Source of the DNA: CAMFLJ01 sp963702555
GTDB lineage: Bacteria > Actinomycetota > Acidimicrobiia > Acidimicrobiales > Acidimicrobilacustridaceae
DNA length: 64,000 bases
NCBI GenBank assembly: GCA_963702555.1
Contig: CAVPCW010000006.1
Coordinates: 434,001 to 498,000 of the forward strand
Reading direction: 5' to 3'
The position numbers were made by a program, and so were the translations under genes. Position 1 is the first letter of the stretch. The number at the start of each line of letters is the position of its first letter. The notes beneath the pieces were generated by a model, which was not told where the DNA came from, ran no database searches, and worked only from the letters and a program-made list of their open reading frames with translations. Of this stretch, positions 1-7,473 are shown in pieces.

Positions 1-1
1 G

Positions 2-247
2 GGCACGTTCCCGTACACCCACGAGCACCTGCGCCAGGTCATGGGCCACCTGAAGCCCGAGCAGATCCAGCAGGTCCTGTCCGGCACGGCCGCCGAGATC
101 TTCAAGTTCGACCTCGCCGCGCTGCAGCCGGCCGCCGACCAGTTCGGCCCGACCGTGGCCTCGGTGGCCACCCCGCTGACCGAGCTCCCGGAGAACCCGA
201 ACCAGGCGCTCAAGAAGGCCGCCTACCAGCTGGCCAAGGCCAACTGA
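2..247 (+). CDS. Amidohydrolase family protein, C-terminal fragment
   Basis: The window opens inside this gene; 81 C-terminal residues are visible and the start lies upstream. The run PYTHEHLRQVM followed by an LKPEQIQQVLSGTAAEIFKFD-type helix matches the end of amidohydrolase-2 TIM-barrel hydrolases, where a His-containing 'SDYPH' strand is followed by a helix and the conserved N/T-A-x-x-x-F close. The metal-binding residues lie off the window, so substrate cannot be inferred. A hairpin follows the stop codon. Confidence 0.7.
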   Translation, partial: GTFPYTHEHLRQVMGHLKPEQIQQVLSGTAAEIFKFDLAALQPAADQFGPTVASVATPLTELPENPNQALKKAAYQLAKAN

Positions 248-294
248 CCCACTGTCTGTCCCTGCCGGCTCTGCCGGACCCTCCTGGGAACCAC

Positions 295-324
295 GATCGC
301 CCGTCCCTCCGGGGGCGGGCGATC
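295..324 (+). terminator. Hairpin after the amidohydrolase gene
   Basis: A perfect 9-bp inverted repeat, GATCGCCCG (295-303) and CGGGCGATC (316-324), encloses a 12-nt loop about 50 nt after the stop codon. There is no U-tract. Such hairpins are a usual guess for terminators in GC-rich actinobacteria. Confidence 0.5.
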
Positions 325-370
325 GGCGCGTCCGGACGCCTGAGGGCCCGACACGGGCGATGATGGCGGC

Positions 371-1150
371 GTGACCAGCCCCGACCCCGAGATCCCTTCC
401 GACGTGCTGCGGCACAACCGTGAGCTGTGGGCGTGGGTGTCGACCGAGCACACCGACGCCGAGGCCGCCCGCCGGTGGGCGAGCGACGAGATCGGGTGGG
501 GCCTGTTCCAGGTGCCCGAGGTGACGCTCGGGGTGCTGGGCGCCCTCGACGGGATCGACCTGTGCGAGCTCGGGTGCGGCACCGCCTCGCTGGCGGCGAA
601 GGCCGCCCGCCGCGGTGCCCGGGTGGTCGGGGTCGATCTCAGCCGGGAGCAGCTCGTCACCGCCCGGCGCTGCCAGGCCGCCTTCGGCCCGGCGTTCCCG
701 CTGGTCGAGGCCACCGGCGACGTGGTCCCCCTCCGCTCGGGCTCGTTCGACCTGGTGGTCAGCGAGTACGGCGTCGCCCCGTGGTGCGACCCGGCCCGCT
801 GGCTGCCCGAGGCGGCCCGGCTGCTGCGGCCCGGTGGGCGGCTGGTGTTCCTCACCAACAGCGTGCTGGCCGGCCTCTGCGTGCCGGCCGAGGGTGGCGT
901 CGCCGGCGACCGGCTGCTGCGCCCCCAGCACGAGCTGCGGCGCATCGAGTGGCCCGGGGGAGGGGTCGAGCACCATCCCGGGCACGGCGACGTGATCCGG
1001 GAGCTGCGGGCCGCCGGCCTACGGGTCGAGGCGCTCCACGAGCTGCACGCCGACGACGGCTCCGAGAGCCCCGACTACTACGAGATCGTCACCGCCGAGT
1101 GGGCCCGGGACTGGCCGGCCGAGGACCTCTGGGTGGCCAGCCGACCCTGA
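371..1150 (+). CDS. Class I SAM-dependent methyltransferase
   Basis: A 259-residue protein starting at GTG. Motif I for S-adenosylmethionine binding is LCELGCGTAS (about residues 64-73), the acidic post-I residue is in GVDLS (about 87-91), and motif IV is FDLVVSEYG near residue 120. 'LLRPGGRLVFLTN' is the usual strand after motif IV. It is a soluble cytoplasmic Methyltransf_11/25-type enzyme. The methyl acceptor cannot be told from sequence. It faces the F420-type oxidoreductase across a 24-bp convergent gap. Confidence 0.85.
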   Translation: MTSPDPEIPSDVLRHNRELWAWVSTEHTDAEAARRWASDEIGWGLFQVPEVTLGVLGALDGIDLCELGCGTASLAAKAARRGARVVGVDLSREQLVTARRCQAAFGPAFPLVEATGDVVPLRSGSFDLVVSEYGVAPWCDPARWLPEAARLLRPGGRLVFLTNSVLAGLCVPAEGGVAGDRLLRPQHELRRIEWPGGGVEHHPGHGDVIRELRAAGLRVEALHELHADDGSESPDYYEIVTAEWARDWPAEDLWVASRP

Positions 1151-1174
1151 GGGCGCCTCGCCCGGGCGGTGCGC

Positions 1175-2146
1175 TCAGCCCTGACGGAACAGGGCGGGTT
1201 CGAGGCTGGTCTGCACGCGGTCGACCAGGCCGCCGAAGCGCTCCTGCACGGCCGCCGCGATGCTGTCGCGGTCGGCCACGATGGCGAAGGTCTCCACGAC
1301 CTCGTCGTCGATGGCCTCGCCCATCTTCACCCAGTCACCCGCCTTCGAGAGGCGGTTGAGCTCGTCGCCGAGGTCGCCCCAGCCGTGGTGCTCGAGCACC
1401 GGCCGGTAGGCGGGCGTCGACCCGTAGAAGCCGAGCTGCATGCGGGTGGCCTGGAGGCTCTTCTCGCGGTCCGGGCCGTCGACCACCATCATCAGCGGCA
1501 CCGTGACCTCCACGTCGGCCCGGTCGCGTCCGGCGGCGGCCAGGCCCTCGGTGAGGTGGGCCATGGTGACGTCGCGGAAGTAGGCGGGGGTGGTGAAGCC
1601 GTGGGCCATCAGGCCGTCGGCCACCTCGCCGGCCACCCGGGTCATGGCGGGGCCGACCGCCGCCACGAACACCTTGGGTGAGCCGTGCTCGCTGGGGCCC
1701 TGGTCGAACATCGGGGTCATCAGGGTGTGGGTGTAGAAGTCGCCGCGGAAGTCGAGTGGGGTGCTCTCCTCCCACGAGGCCCAGATGGCGCGCAGTGCCG
1801 TCACGTACTCGCGCATGCGGGCGGCCGGGTGCGACCACGGCATCGAGAAACGCTTGGTGATGTGCGGCTTGATCTGGCTCCCGAGGCCGAGCACGAACCG
1901 GCCGCCGGAGAGCCGGTGCAGGTCGTTGGCCGTGACCGCGACGCTCATCGGGTTGCGGGCGAAGGCAACGGCGATGCCGGTGAACAGCTCGACCCGCTCG
2001 GTCGCCTGGGCCGCGAGCGCCACGGGCAGGAACGGGTCGTGGGCGATCTCCGGGAACAGGGCGGCGTCGTAGCCGCCCGCCTCGGCCGAGCGCCCTGCGT
2101 CGGCGGCGGTGGCCAGGTCTCCGTTGCAGATGACGTCGATCTTCAT
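1175..2146 (-). CDS. LLM-class F420-dependent oxidoreductase (MSMEG_2256-like)
   Basis: A 323-residue bacterial-luciferase-like TIM barrel. The start MKIDVICNGDL is chosen because it begins the first barrel strand and because a TAGGGT -10 hexamer lies 8 nt upstream. 'LFTGIAVAFARNPMSVA' and 'LSGGRFVLGLGSQI' are the family's characteristic strands; the family normally uses coenzyme F420 as hydride carrier. It resembles the MSMEG_2256-type subfamily. The substrate is unknown. It is transcribed divergently from the NDMA-type alcohol dehydrogenase. Confidence 0.85.
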   Translation of the reverse strand: MKIDVICNGDLATAADAGRSAEAGGYDAALFPEIAHDPFLPVALAAQATERVELFTGIAVAFARNPMSVAVTANDLHRLSGGRFVLGLGSQIKPHITKRFSMPWSHPAARMREYVTALRAIWASWEESTPLDFRGDFYTHTLMTPMFDQGPSEHGSPKVFVAAVGPAMTRVAGEVADGLMAHGFTTPAYFRDVTMAHLTEGLAAAGRDRADVEVTVPLMMVVDGPDREKSLQATRMQLGFYGSTPAYRPVLEHHGWGDLGDELNRLSKAGDWVKMGEAIDDEVVETFAIVADRDSIAAAVQERFGGLVDRVQTSLEPALFRQG

Positions 2147-2154
2147 CGGGCCGG

Positions 2155-2160
2155 ACCCTA
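2155..2160 (-). promoter_or_regulatory. -10 hexamer TAGGGT for a leaderless F420-type oxidoreductase gene
   Basis: TAGGGT on the minus strand ends 8 nt before the ATG at 2146, the spacing of a leaderless actinobacterial promoter. Confidence 0.5.
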
Positions 2161-2244
2161 CCGGCCGCCGGGGAGTCGCTCCGGGGAGCGGTGCGCGCCT
2201 CCGTCTGGCAGCATCAGCCGCGCCATCGAGCGTCGGGGGGACCG

Positions 2245-3360
2245 ATGAGATCACGCGCCGCAGTGTTGTTCGAGAGCCCGGGCCGCTACGAGGTCGTCGA
2301 CGTCGAGGTCGACGAGCCGAGGGCCCACGAGGTGCTGGTGCGCTACGTCGCGAGCGGGCTCTGCCACAGCGACGTCCATTTCCTCGACGGCAGCCACGCG
2401 GGGCCCCTGCCGATGTGCGCCGGGCACGAGGGTGCCGGCGTGGTCGAGCAGGTCGGGCCCGGAGTCGTGGGCCTCGCGCCCGGCGACCACGTGGTGGCGT
2501 CGTTCATCCCGAGCTGCGGGCGCTGCCGCTACTGCGCCCAGGGCCGCACCAACCTGTGCCAGCTCGGCGCCCACCTCCAGGTCGGCCCCATGCCCGACGG
2601 CACCTACCGGATGCACCACGACGGCGCCGACCTCCATCAGTTCCTGCTCATCTCGACCTTCTCCGAGTACGCCGTGGTCTCGGAGACCTCCCTGGTGAAG
2701 GTGCCCGACGACGTGCCGCTCGAGACGGTCTGCCTGCTCGGCTGCGGCGTCGGCACCGGCCTCGGCTCGGCCACCAACTCCGCCGACGTCCGCCCCGGCG
2801 ACAACGTGATGGTGCTCGGCGCCGGCGGCGTGGGCATGAGCGCGGTGCAGGGCGCGGCACTCGCCGGCGCCGCCACCGTGGTCGTGGTCGACCCCGTGCC
2901 GTTCAAACGGGAGATGGCCGAGAAGCTCGGCGCCACCCACACCTACGCCGACATCGCCGAGGCCACCGACTTCGTGCGCTCGATCACCGAGGGGCAGGGG
3001 GCGGAGTCGGCGATCCTGTGCATGGGCCAGCCGACCAACGCCGACGTGGGCCTGGCGTTCGACGCGGTGGCCAAGGGCGGCACCGTGGTCGTCACCGGCA
3101 TGGCGGCGCTCAGCGAGCCGGCCGCCATCCCCGTCCACCTGCTGATGCTGGCGGGCATGCAGAAGACCATCAAGGGCTCGCTGTTCGGCATGTGCAGTCC
3201 GCCGGTCGACATCCTGCGCCAGATCGACCTCTACCGGGCCGGGAAGCTGAAGCTCGACGAGATGATCACCCACCGGTACCCGCTCGACGACGTGAACGTG
3301 GCGGTCGACGACCTGCTCGCCGGCCGCAACATCCGCGGCGTGGTGATGCACGGGGCCTGA
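2245..3360 (+). CDS. NDMA-dependent-type zinc alcohol dehydrogenase
   Basis: A 371-residue medium-chain dehydrogenase. Catalytic zinc ligands are Cys40 in SGLCHSD and His61-Glu62 in AGHEGAG. The structural zinc lobe has Cys91, Cys94, Cys97 and Cys105 in CGRCRYCAQGRTNLC. The NAD-binding loop is VLGAGGVGMSA near residue 190. The FIPSCGRCRYC and LISTFSEYAVV segments are typical of the actinobacterial N,N-dimethyl-4-nitrosoaniline-dependent class with tightly bound NAD. It probably oxidises alcohols or aldehydes; the physiological electron carrier is not evident here. Confidence 0.85.
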   Translation: MRSRAAVLFESPGRYEVVDVEVDEPRAHEVLVRYVASGLCHSDVHFLDGSHAGPLPMCAGHEGAGVVEQVGPGVVGLAPGDHVVASFIPSCGRCRYCAQGRTNLCQLGAHLQVGPMPDGTYRMHHDGADLHQFLLISTFSEYAVVSETSLVKVPDDVPLETVCLLGCGVGTGLGSATNSADVRPGDNVMVLGAGGVGMSAVQGAALAGAATVVVVDPVPFKREMAEKLGATHTYADIAEATDFVRSITEGQGAESAILCMGQPTNADVGLAFDAVAKGGTVVVTGMAALSEPAAIPVHLLMLAGMQKTIKGSLFGMCSPPVDILRQIDLYRAGKLKLDEMITHRYPLDDVNVAVDDLLAGRNIRGVVMHGA

Positions 3361-3392
3361 GCGCCCGGGTCGTCGGGCCGGCACCTCGACCG

Positions 3393-4406
3393 TCAGGGGA
3401 TGCGCAGGACGACCTTGCCGACGTGCTCGCCGGCGTTCATCACCCGCACGGCCTCGGGCAGCTCGTCCCACCCGAGCACGTGGCTGATCGGGGGGCGGAT
3501 GCCGTTGGCCGCGACCGCCGCGCACAGGTCGGCCAGGGTCGCTGCGCTGCCGGTGGTCACCCCGACGAGGCGGACGTTGCGGGTCATCACCTGGGCGACG
3601 GGAACCTCGGCCGCGCCCACGCCGGAGAGGATGCCGGTGACGGTCACGGTGCCGCCCATGCGCACGGCGCGAACCGAGCGCCCGAGCGTCTCCTGGCCGG
3701 CGACGTCGATCACCAGGTCGGCGCCGCGGCCACCGGTGACGGCCCGCACCTCCTTCTCCCAGTCGGGCGTCGTGCGGTAGTTCACCGTGTGGTCGGCCCC
3801 GAGCTCACGGGCGCGCCCGAGCTTGTCGTCCGATGACGACGTCGCGATCACCGTGGCGCCGTGGGCCTTGGCCAGCTGCACGGCGAGCATCGACACGCCG
3901 CCGGTGCCCTGGGTGACGACGGTGTCGCCCGGCCTGAGGTCGGCTTCCCGCAGCGAGCTCCAGGCCGTCGTGCCGGCGCAGGGGAGGGTGGCCGCATCCT
4001 CGAACGACAGGGCGTCGGGGATCTGCACCAACGCCGCCGCCGGGAAGGTGAGGTGCTGCTGGAGCCAGCCGTCGCCGGTGTCGCCGGGGCAGGAACGCTT
4101 GGCCGCCGGCGTGGGAGGGCCGGCCAGCCACGTGGGGTGGAACGCGCCGATCACCCGGTCACCGACCGAGAGGCCTCGCACGTCGGGGGCGACGGCCACG
4201 ACCTCTCCGGCGCCGTCGGTCATCGGCACCCGGGGCCACGGCCCGTCGATGAGCCCGATGAGGTTCACGAGGTCGTGGTAGTTCAGCGAGACGGCCCGGA
4301 CCCGCACGAGAGCCTCGCCTGCGCCGGGCTCGGGGACGGCGCGCTGCTCGAGCTGGGGCGGGGCGCCCGGCCCGGCCATGACCATCGCCGCGTTGCTGGA
4401 GGGCAT
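3393..4406 (-). CDS. NADPH:quinone-oxidoreductase-like medium-chain dehydrogenase
   Basis: A 337-residue zinc-independent member of the medium-chain dehydrogenase superfamily. The N-terminal GroES-like fold includes VRVRAVSLNYHDL and DGAGEVVAV; the Rossmann loop is VTQGTGGVSMLAVQLAK. Zinc-ligand cysteines are absent, as in quinone-oxidoreductase-type enzymes. The start at 4406 is preferred over internal ATGs at 4385 and 4379 because a TACGGT -10 hexamer lies 8 nt upstream. It is divergent from the SDR gene. Confidence 0.82.
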   Translation of the reverse strand: MPSSNAAMVMAGPGAPPQLEQRAVPEPGAGEALVRVRAVSLNYHDLVNLIGLIDGPWPRVPMTDGAGEVVAVAPDVRGLSVGDRVIGAFHPTWLAGPPTPAAKRSCPGDTGDGWLQQHLTFPAAALVQIPDALSFEDAATLPCAGTTAWSSLREADLRPGDTVVTQGTGGVSMLAVQLAKAHGATVIATSSSDDKLGRARELGADHTVNYRTTPDWEKEVRAVTGGRGADLVIDVAGQETLGRSVRAVRMGGTVTVTGILSGVGAAEVPVAQVMTRNVRLVGVTTGSAATLADLCAAVAANGIRPPISHVLGWDELPEAVRVMNAGEHVGKVVLRIP

Positions 4407-4414
4407 CGGCGCAC

Positions 4415-4420
4415 ACCGTA
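4415..4420 (-). promoter_or_regulatory. -10 hexamer TACGGT for the quinone-oxidoreductase-like gene
   Basis: TACGGT on the minus strand ends 8 nt before the ATG at 4406; it supports that start codon. Confidence 0.45.
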
Positions 4421-4491
4421 CTGTCGGGCACCGGTGGCGCCGGGGGGCGCCGGGGCGCCCGTGCCCGCACCGCTGCCAGGAGGCGACCGCC

Positions 4492-5265
4492 ATGAACCGC
4501 GACGACGTGAACCAGCTCTTCGACCTCACCGGTCGCACCGCGATCATCACCGGAGGCACCCGGGGCATCGGCCGGGCGATGGCCGAGGCCTTCGCCGCCG
4601 TCGGGGCCAACGTGGTCGTCGCCTCCCGCAAGGCCGACGCCTGCGCCGAGACCGAGGCGGCGTTGCGGGCCCAGGGGGCGCAGGCCCTCGGCGTGCCCAC
4701 CCACATGGGCGAGCTGGAGCAGCTGTCGGCCCTGGTCGACACGACGGTCGAGCGCTTCGGCGGCATCGACATCGTGGTGAACAACGCGGCCAACCCGCTG
4801 CAGATGGCCCTCGACTCGGTCACCCCGGAGGCGTGGGACAAGTCGTTCTCGGTGAACCTGCGCGGCCCGATCTTCCTGTCCCAGGCGGCGCTGCCCCACC
4901 TGAAGCAGAGCGCCCACGCCGCCATCCTGAACGTGATCACGGTCGGGGCGCTCACCCATGCGCCGGGCACGTCGATGTACGCCGGGGGCAAGGCGGCGCT
5001 GCTGGCCTTCACCCGCAACATGGCGGCGGAGTGGGCACCCCACGGCGTGCGGGTCAACGCCCTCGCCCCGGGCACGGTGAACACCGACATGGTGCGCAAC
5101 ACCGGGCCCGAGGCGGTGGAGCGGATGAAGGAGATCAGCTTCCAGAAGCGCATCGCCGAGGCCGACGAGATGGTCGGGCCGGCCCTCCTGCTCGTCTCCG
5201 ACGCCGGGAGTTACGTCACCGGCCACATGATCGTGGCCGACGGCGGGTACGCCGTCGCCCGTTAG
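4492..5265 (+). CDS. SDR-family oxidoreductase with a substituted catalytic serine
   Basis: A 257-residue short-chain dehydrogenase. An exact AGGAGG ribosome-binding site (4478-4483) sits 8 nt before the ATG and fixes the start. Cofactor loop: GGTRGIGRAMA (about residues 21-31); NNAAN motif; C-terminal 'VNALAPGTVNTDM' and 'ADGGYAVAR'. The catalytic Tyr-x3-Lys is YAGGK. Thirteen residues before the Tyr, where the family has Ser, this protein has Thr. Thr may keep partial function, so the enzyme may be active or altered. Confidence 0.85.
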   Translation: MNRDDVNQLFDLTGRTAIITGGTRGIGRAMAEAFAAVGANVVVASRKADACAETEAALRAQGAQALGVPTHMGELEQLSALVDTTVERFGGIDIVVNNAANPLQMALDSVTPEAWDKSFSVNLRGPIFLSQAALPHLKQSAHAAILNVITVGALTHAPGTSMYAGGKAALLAFTRNMAAEWAPHGVRVNALAPGTVNTDMVRNTGPEAVERMKEISFQKRIAEADEMVGPALLLVSDAGSYVTGHMIVADGGYAVAR

Positions 5266-5277
5266 CCGGCGTAGGGA

Positions 5278-6063
5278 TCAGTCCCGTCGGCGCCGCACCA
5301 GGACCTCCTGGGCGATCGTCGCCACGTGGCGGCCGTCGGCGGAGTACACCCGCCCGTGGGTGAGGCCGCGGTCGCCGACAACGCGGTCGCAGGTGAAGGC
5401 GTGGAGGTGCCACTCGTCGGGGTCGACCCGGTCGTGGAACCAGACCGTGTGGTCGAGGCTCACCATGAACCACTGGCGGTCGAACTCCTCGACCGAGCCG
5501 CCGGGCTCGAGCATGAGGCACCGCACGGCGTCGGTGGGCACGTCGTCGGACAGGAAGGCGAAGGCCGCGGCCCCGTGGTCGCCGACGTTCTCCCGGAGGC
5601 GCAGCCACTCGAACACCTCGCCGCTGCCGAAGTCGAAGGGCAGCAGGCGGCGCTCGAAGAGGTCGGTCCAGGCGTCGTCGCGGCCGGCCTCGGGGCCGTC
5701 GACGTCGGGCATCGGCACCCGGGTGAGGGACTGACCCTCGGCCGGTGTCGTGAACGACGCCTCGAGGTTGAGGATGGCCCCGATGGCCTGGCGGGCGACG
5801 ACACGACGGGTGGTGAATGACTTGCCGTTGCGGAGGCGGTCGACCTCGTAGCGCACCGGCTCGTCGTGGTCGCCCGGGCGGATGAAGTAGGCCCGCAGGG
5901 AGTGCGGCTCCATGGCCTCGTCGCCCAGGCTCAGGATGGCGGCGCGCAGGGCCTGGGCCACGATCTGGCCGCCGTAGAGGCCGCCCCACGGGTACTGCGG
6001 TCCGCTGCCGACGTAGGTGTCGACGCCGTGTGGCTCGAGGTGGAGGATGTCGCTCGTCGGCAT
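5278..6063 (-). CDS. Acyl-CoA thioesterase II (TesB-like)
   Basis: A 261-residue double-hotdog thioesterase, slightly shorter than E. coli TesB. The N-terminal hotdog contains GGLYGGQIVAQAL and HSLRAYFIRPGD; the C-terminal half contains SLDHTVWFHDRVDPDEW, whose Asp is the expected catalytic acid. It hydrolyses acyl-CoA to free acid and CoA in the cytoplasm. The start MPTSDILHLE is chosen because the family begins there; the frame stays open further upstream without family similarity. Confidence 0.85.
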   Translation of the reverse strand: MPTSDILHLEPHGVDTYVGSGPQYPWGGLYGGQIVAQALRAAILSLGDEAMEPHSLRAYFIRPGDHDEPVRYEVDRLRNGKSFTTRRVVARQAIGAILNLEASFTTPAEGQSLTRVPMPDVDGPEAGRDDAWTDLFERRLLPFDFGSGEVFEWLRLRENVGDHGAAAFAFLSDDVPTDAVRCLMLEPGGSVEEFDRQWFMVSLDHTVWFHDRVDPDEWHLHAFTCDRVVGDRGLTHGRVYSADGRHVATIAQEVLVRRRRD

Positions 6064-6151
6064 CGGGTCAGTCTCGCCCGTCGGGCGCCGGAGCGGCGAT
6101 GTCGATCCGTCACCGTTCACCGGTTCCGATCCGGCCTCGCCGGTCGGTGGC

Positions 6152-7278
6152 TCAGGGGGCAACGGCGTCGGGGCGGTCGAAGCCGGCGGGCAGGTAGAGG
6201 CCCATGCAGAGGTTCTCCCACATGCCGTGACCGACACGGCCGTCGTTCGTCTCGAAGCGGGAGAGCGTCTCGTTGAGCCACGCCAGGTGATGTCGCTCGG
6301 TCGGCGCACCGACCGGGTCGACGAGTCCCTCGACCTTGGTCTCGGCGCCCTGCCAGACGCCGTGGCCCCAGGTGCCGTCCCAGTGGTAGCCCGAGCCCGA
6401 CTTCAGGTACACGGTGCGCAGCGGGGTGGCCGTGATGCGGAGTGACGAGGCGCCGTCGCCGCTGAACCAGATCGTGCCCTGGCGGACCTCGCGGGTGCCG
6501 GGGTGGTACTCGATGTCGATCTCGGGGCGGCCGAGGTGCTCGTCGGGGCGGTCGGAGCCGAGCGACCACAGCAGCATGGCCTCTTCCTGCACGCGGCGGC
6601 CGGCGTGGTCGTTGTCGATCGTGATCTTGATCATGTGGTCGTCGAACTGGATGGGCAGCCAGTTGTGCAGGAAGCCCATCGAGCCCGACGGGTCGAACTT
6701 GGCCTGGATGCCCTTGGGCTCGGGCTCACCGATCGGGCGGACGCCCCAGCTGCGGTCGCGGGCGCCCCGCCAGGTGTCGGGGGTGACCTCGTAGGTCGTG
6801 CCGCCGACCTCGAGGGTGCCGGTCCAGGCGCCGACCTGGGCGTAGCGGAACGTGTCCTGGGTGATGCGGGTGCCGGCCCGGCTGATGGTCTTGGGCTCGG
6901 CCAGCGCCTCGGTGGTGGCGTCGAAGCGCAGGTCGTAGGCGACGCCGAACTCGTTGGGCTCGCACACGAGGCGCAGTGAGCGCAGGCCTTCGATGACCTC
7001 GACACGCAGCGGCCCGACGCTCGTGTCGAGGCGGTCGGAGCCGAGCTCCCGCGACGCCCGCACCGTGGTCTGCACCTGGTCGTGGGCGACGTGACGAAGG
7101 CGTCGGTGACGCCGAGGTTCGGGTACTGCCCGAGGCCGGCCACGAGGAACAGCTCGTCGCCCGGTCCGTACAGGTTGAAGTAGTACCGGTCGTAGAAGTT
7201 GCGGTCGGCCGTGTAGACGGTGTCGACCGGCTCCGGGAACTGGTGGGTCAGGTACTCGTCCAACCGGCTGAGCGGCAT
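6152..7278 (-). CDS. Conserved protein of unknown function, frameshifted
   Basis: The first about 63 residues (MPLSRLDEYLTHQFPEPVD... to DAFVT) and the remaining about 310 residues lie in different frames. Adding one G at about 7089 joins them smoothly to an uninterrupted protein of about 375 residues. The second part is beta-rich with 'GTLEVGGTTYEVTPDTWRG', 'RSWGVRPIGEPEPKG' and 'FLHNWLPIQFDDH'. This loosely recalls lipocalin-like CrtC/AttH-type folds but I do not recognise a function. The lesion is probably a sequencing deletion. Confidence 0.6.
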
Positions 7279-7417
7279 CTCTCTCGTCTCCCCCTGGCAA
7301 CGAGGCGGACCGCCCGCCCGGCGCGGCCCGTGTCTACCAGCTGGGGCGGCGACCGTGCCGGTCGGACCCAGCCTCCGCCGGCGTCGGCGTGGACACCGTC
7401 AGGGCTAGCGGAATAGG

Positions 7418-7435
7418 TACCCCAGGGGGTATGTT
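7418..7435 (+). promoter_or_regulatory. CsoR/CstR-like operator overlapping a -10 hexamer
   Basis: TACCCCAGGGGGTA (7418-7431) is a near-perfect inverted repeat of the TACCCC/GGGGTA type bound by CsoR-family repressors (CsoR for copper, CstR for persulfide). It overlaps a TATGTT hexamer (7430-7435) that can serve as -10. An exact GGAGG (7460-7464) precedes the ATG at 7474. The sulfur-handling genes downstream favour a CstR-type sensor. No csoR/cstR gene is seen in this window. Confidence 0.55.
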
Positions 7436-7473
7436 GTTCACGGTATCGGCTTCGGCACTGGAGGTGTCTTCGG

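Noticed and set aside
1151..1174. Terminator between convergent methyltransferase and F420-type genes
   Set aside because: Only a GCCCGGGC core palindrome with mismatched flanks; too weak to annotate.
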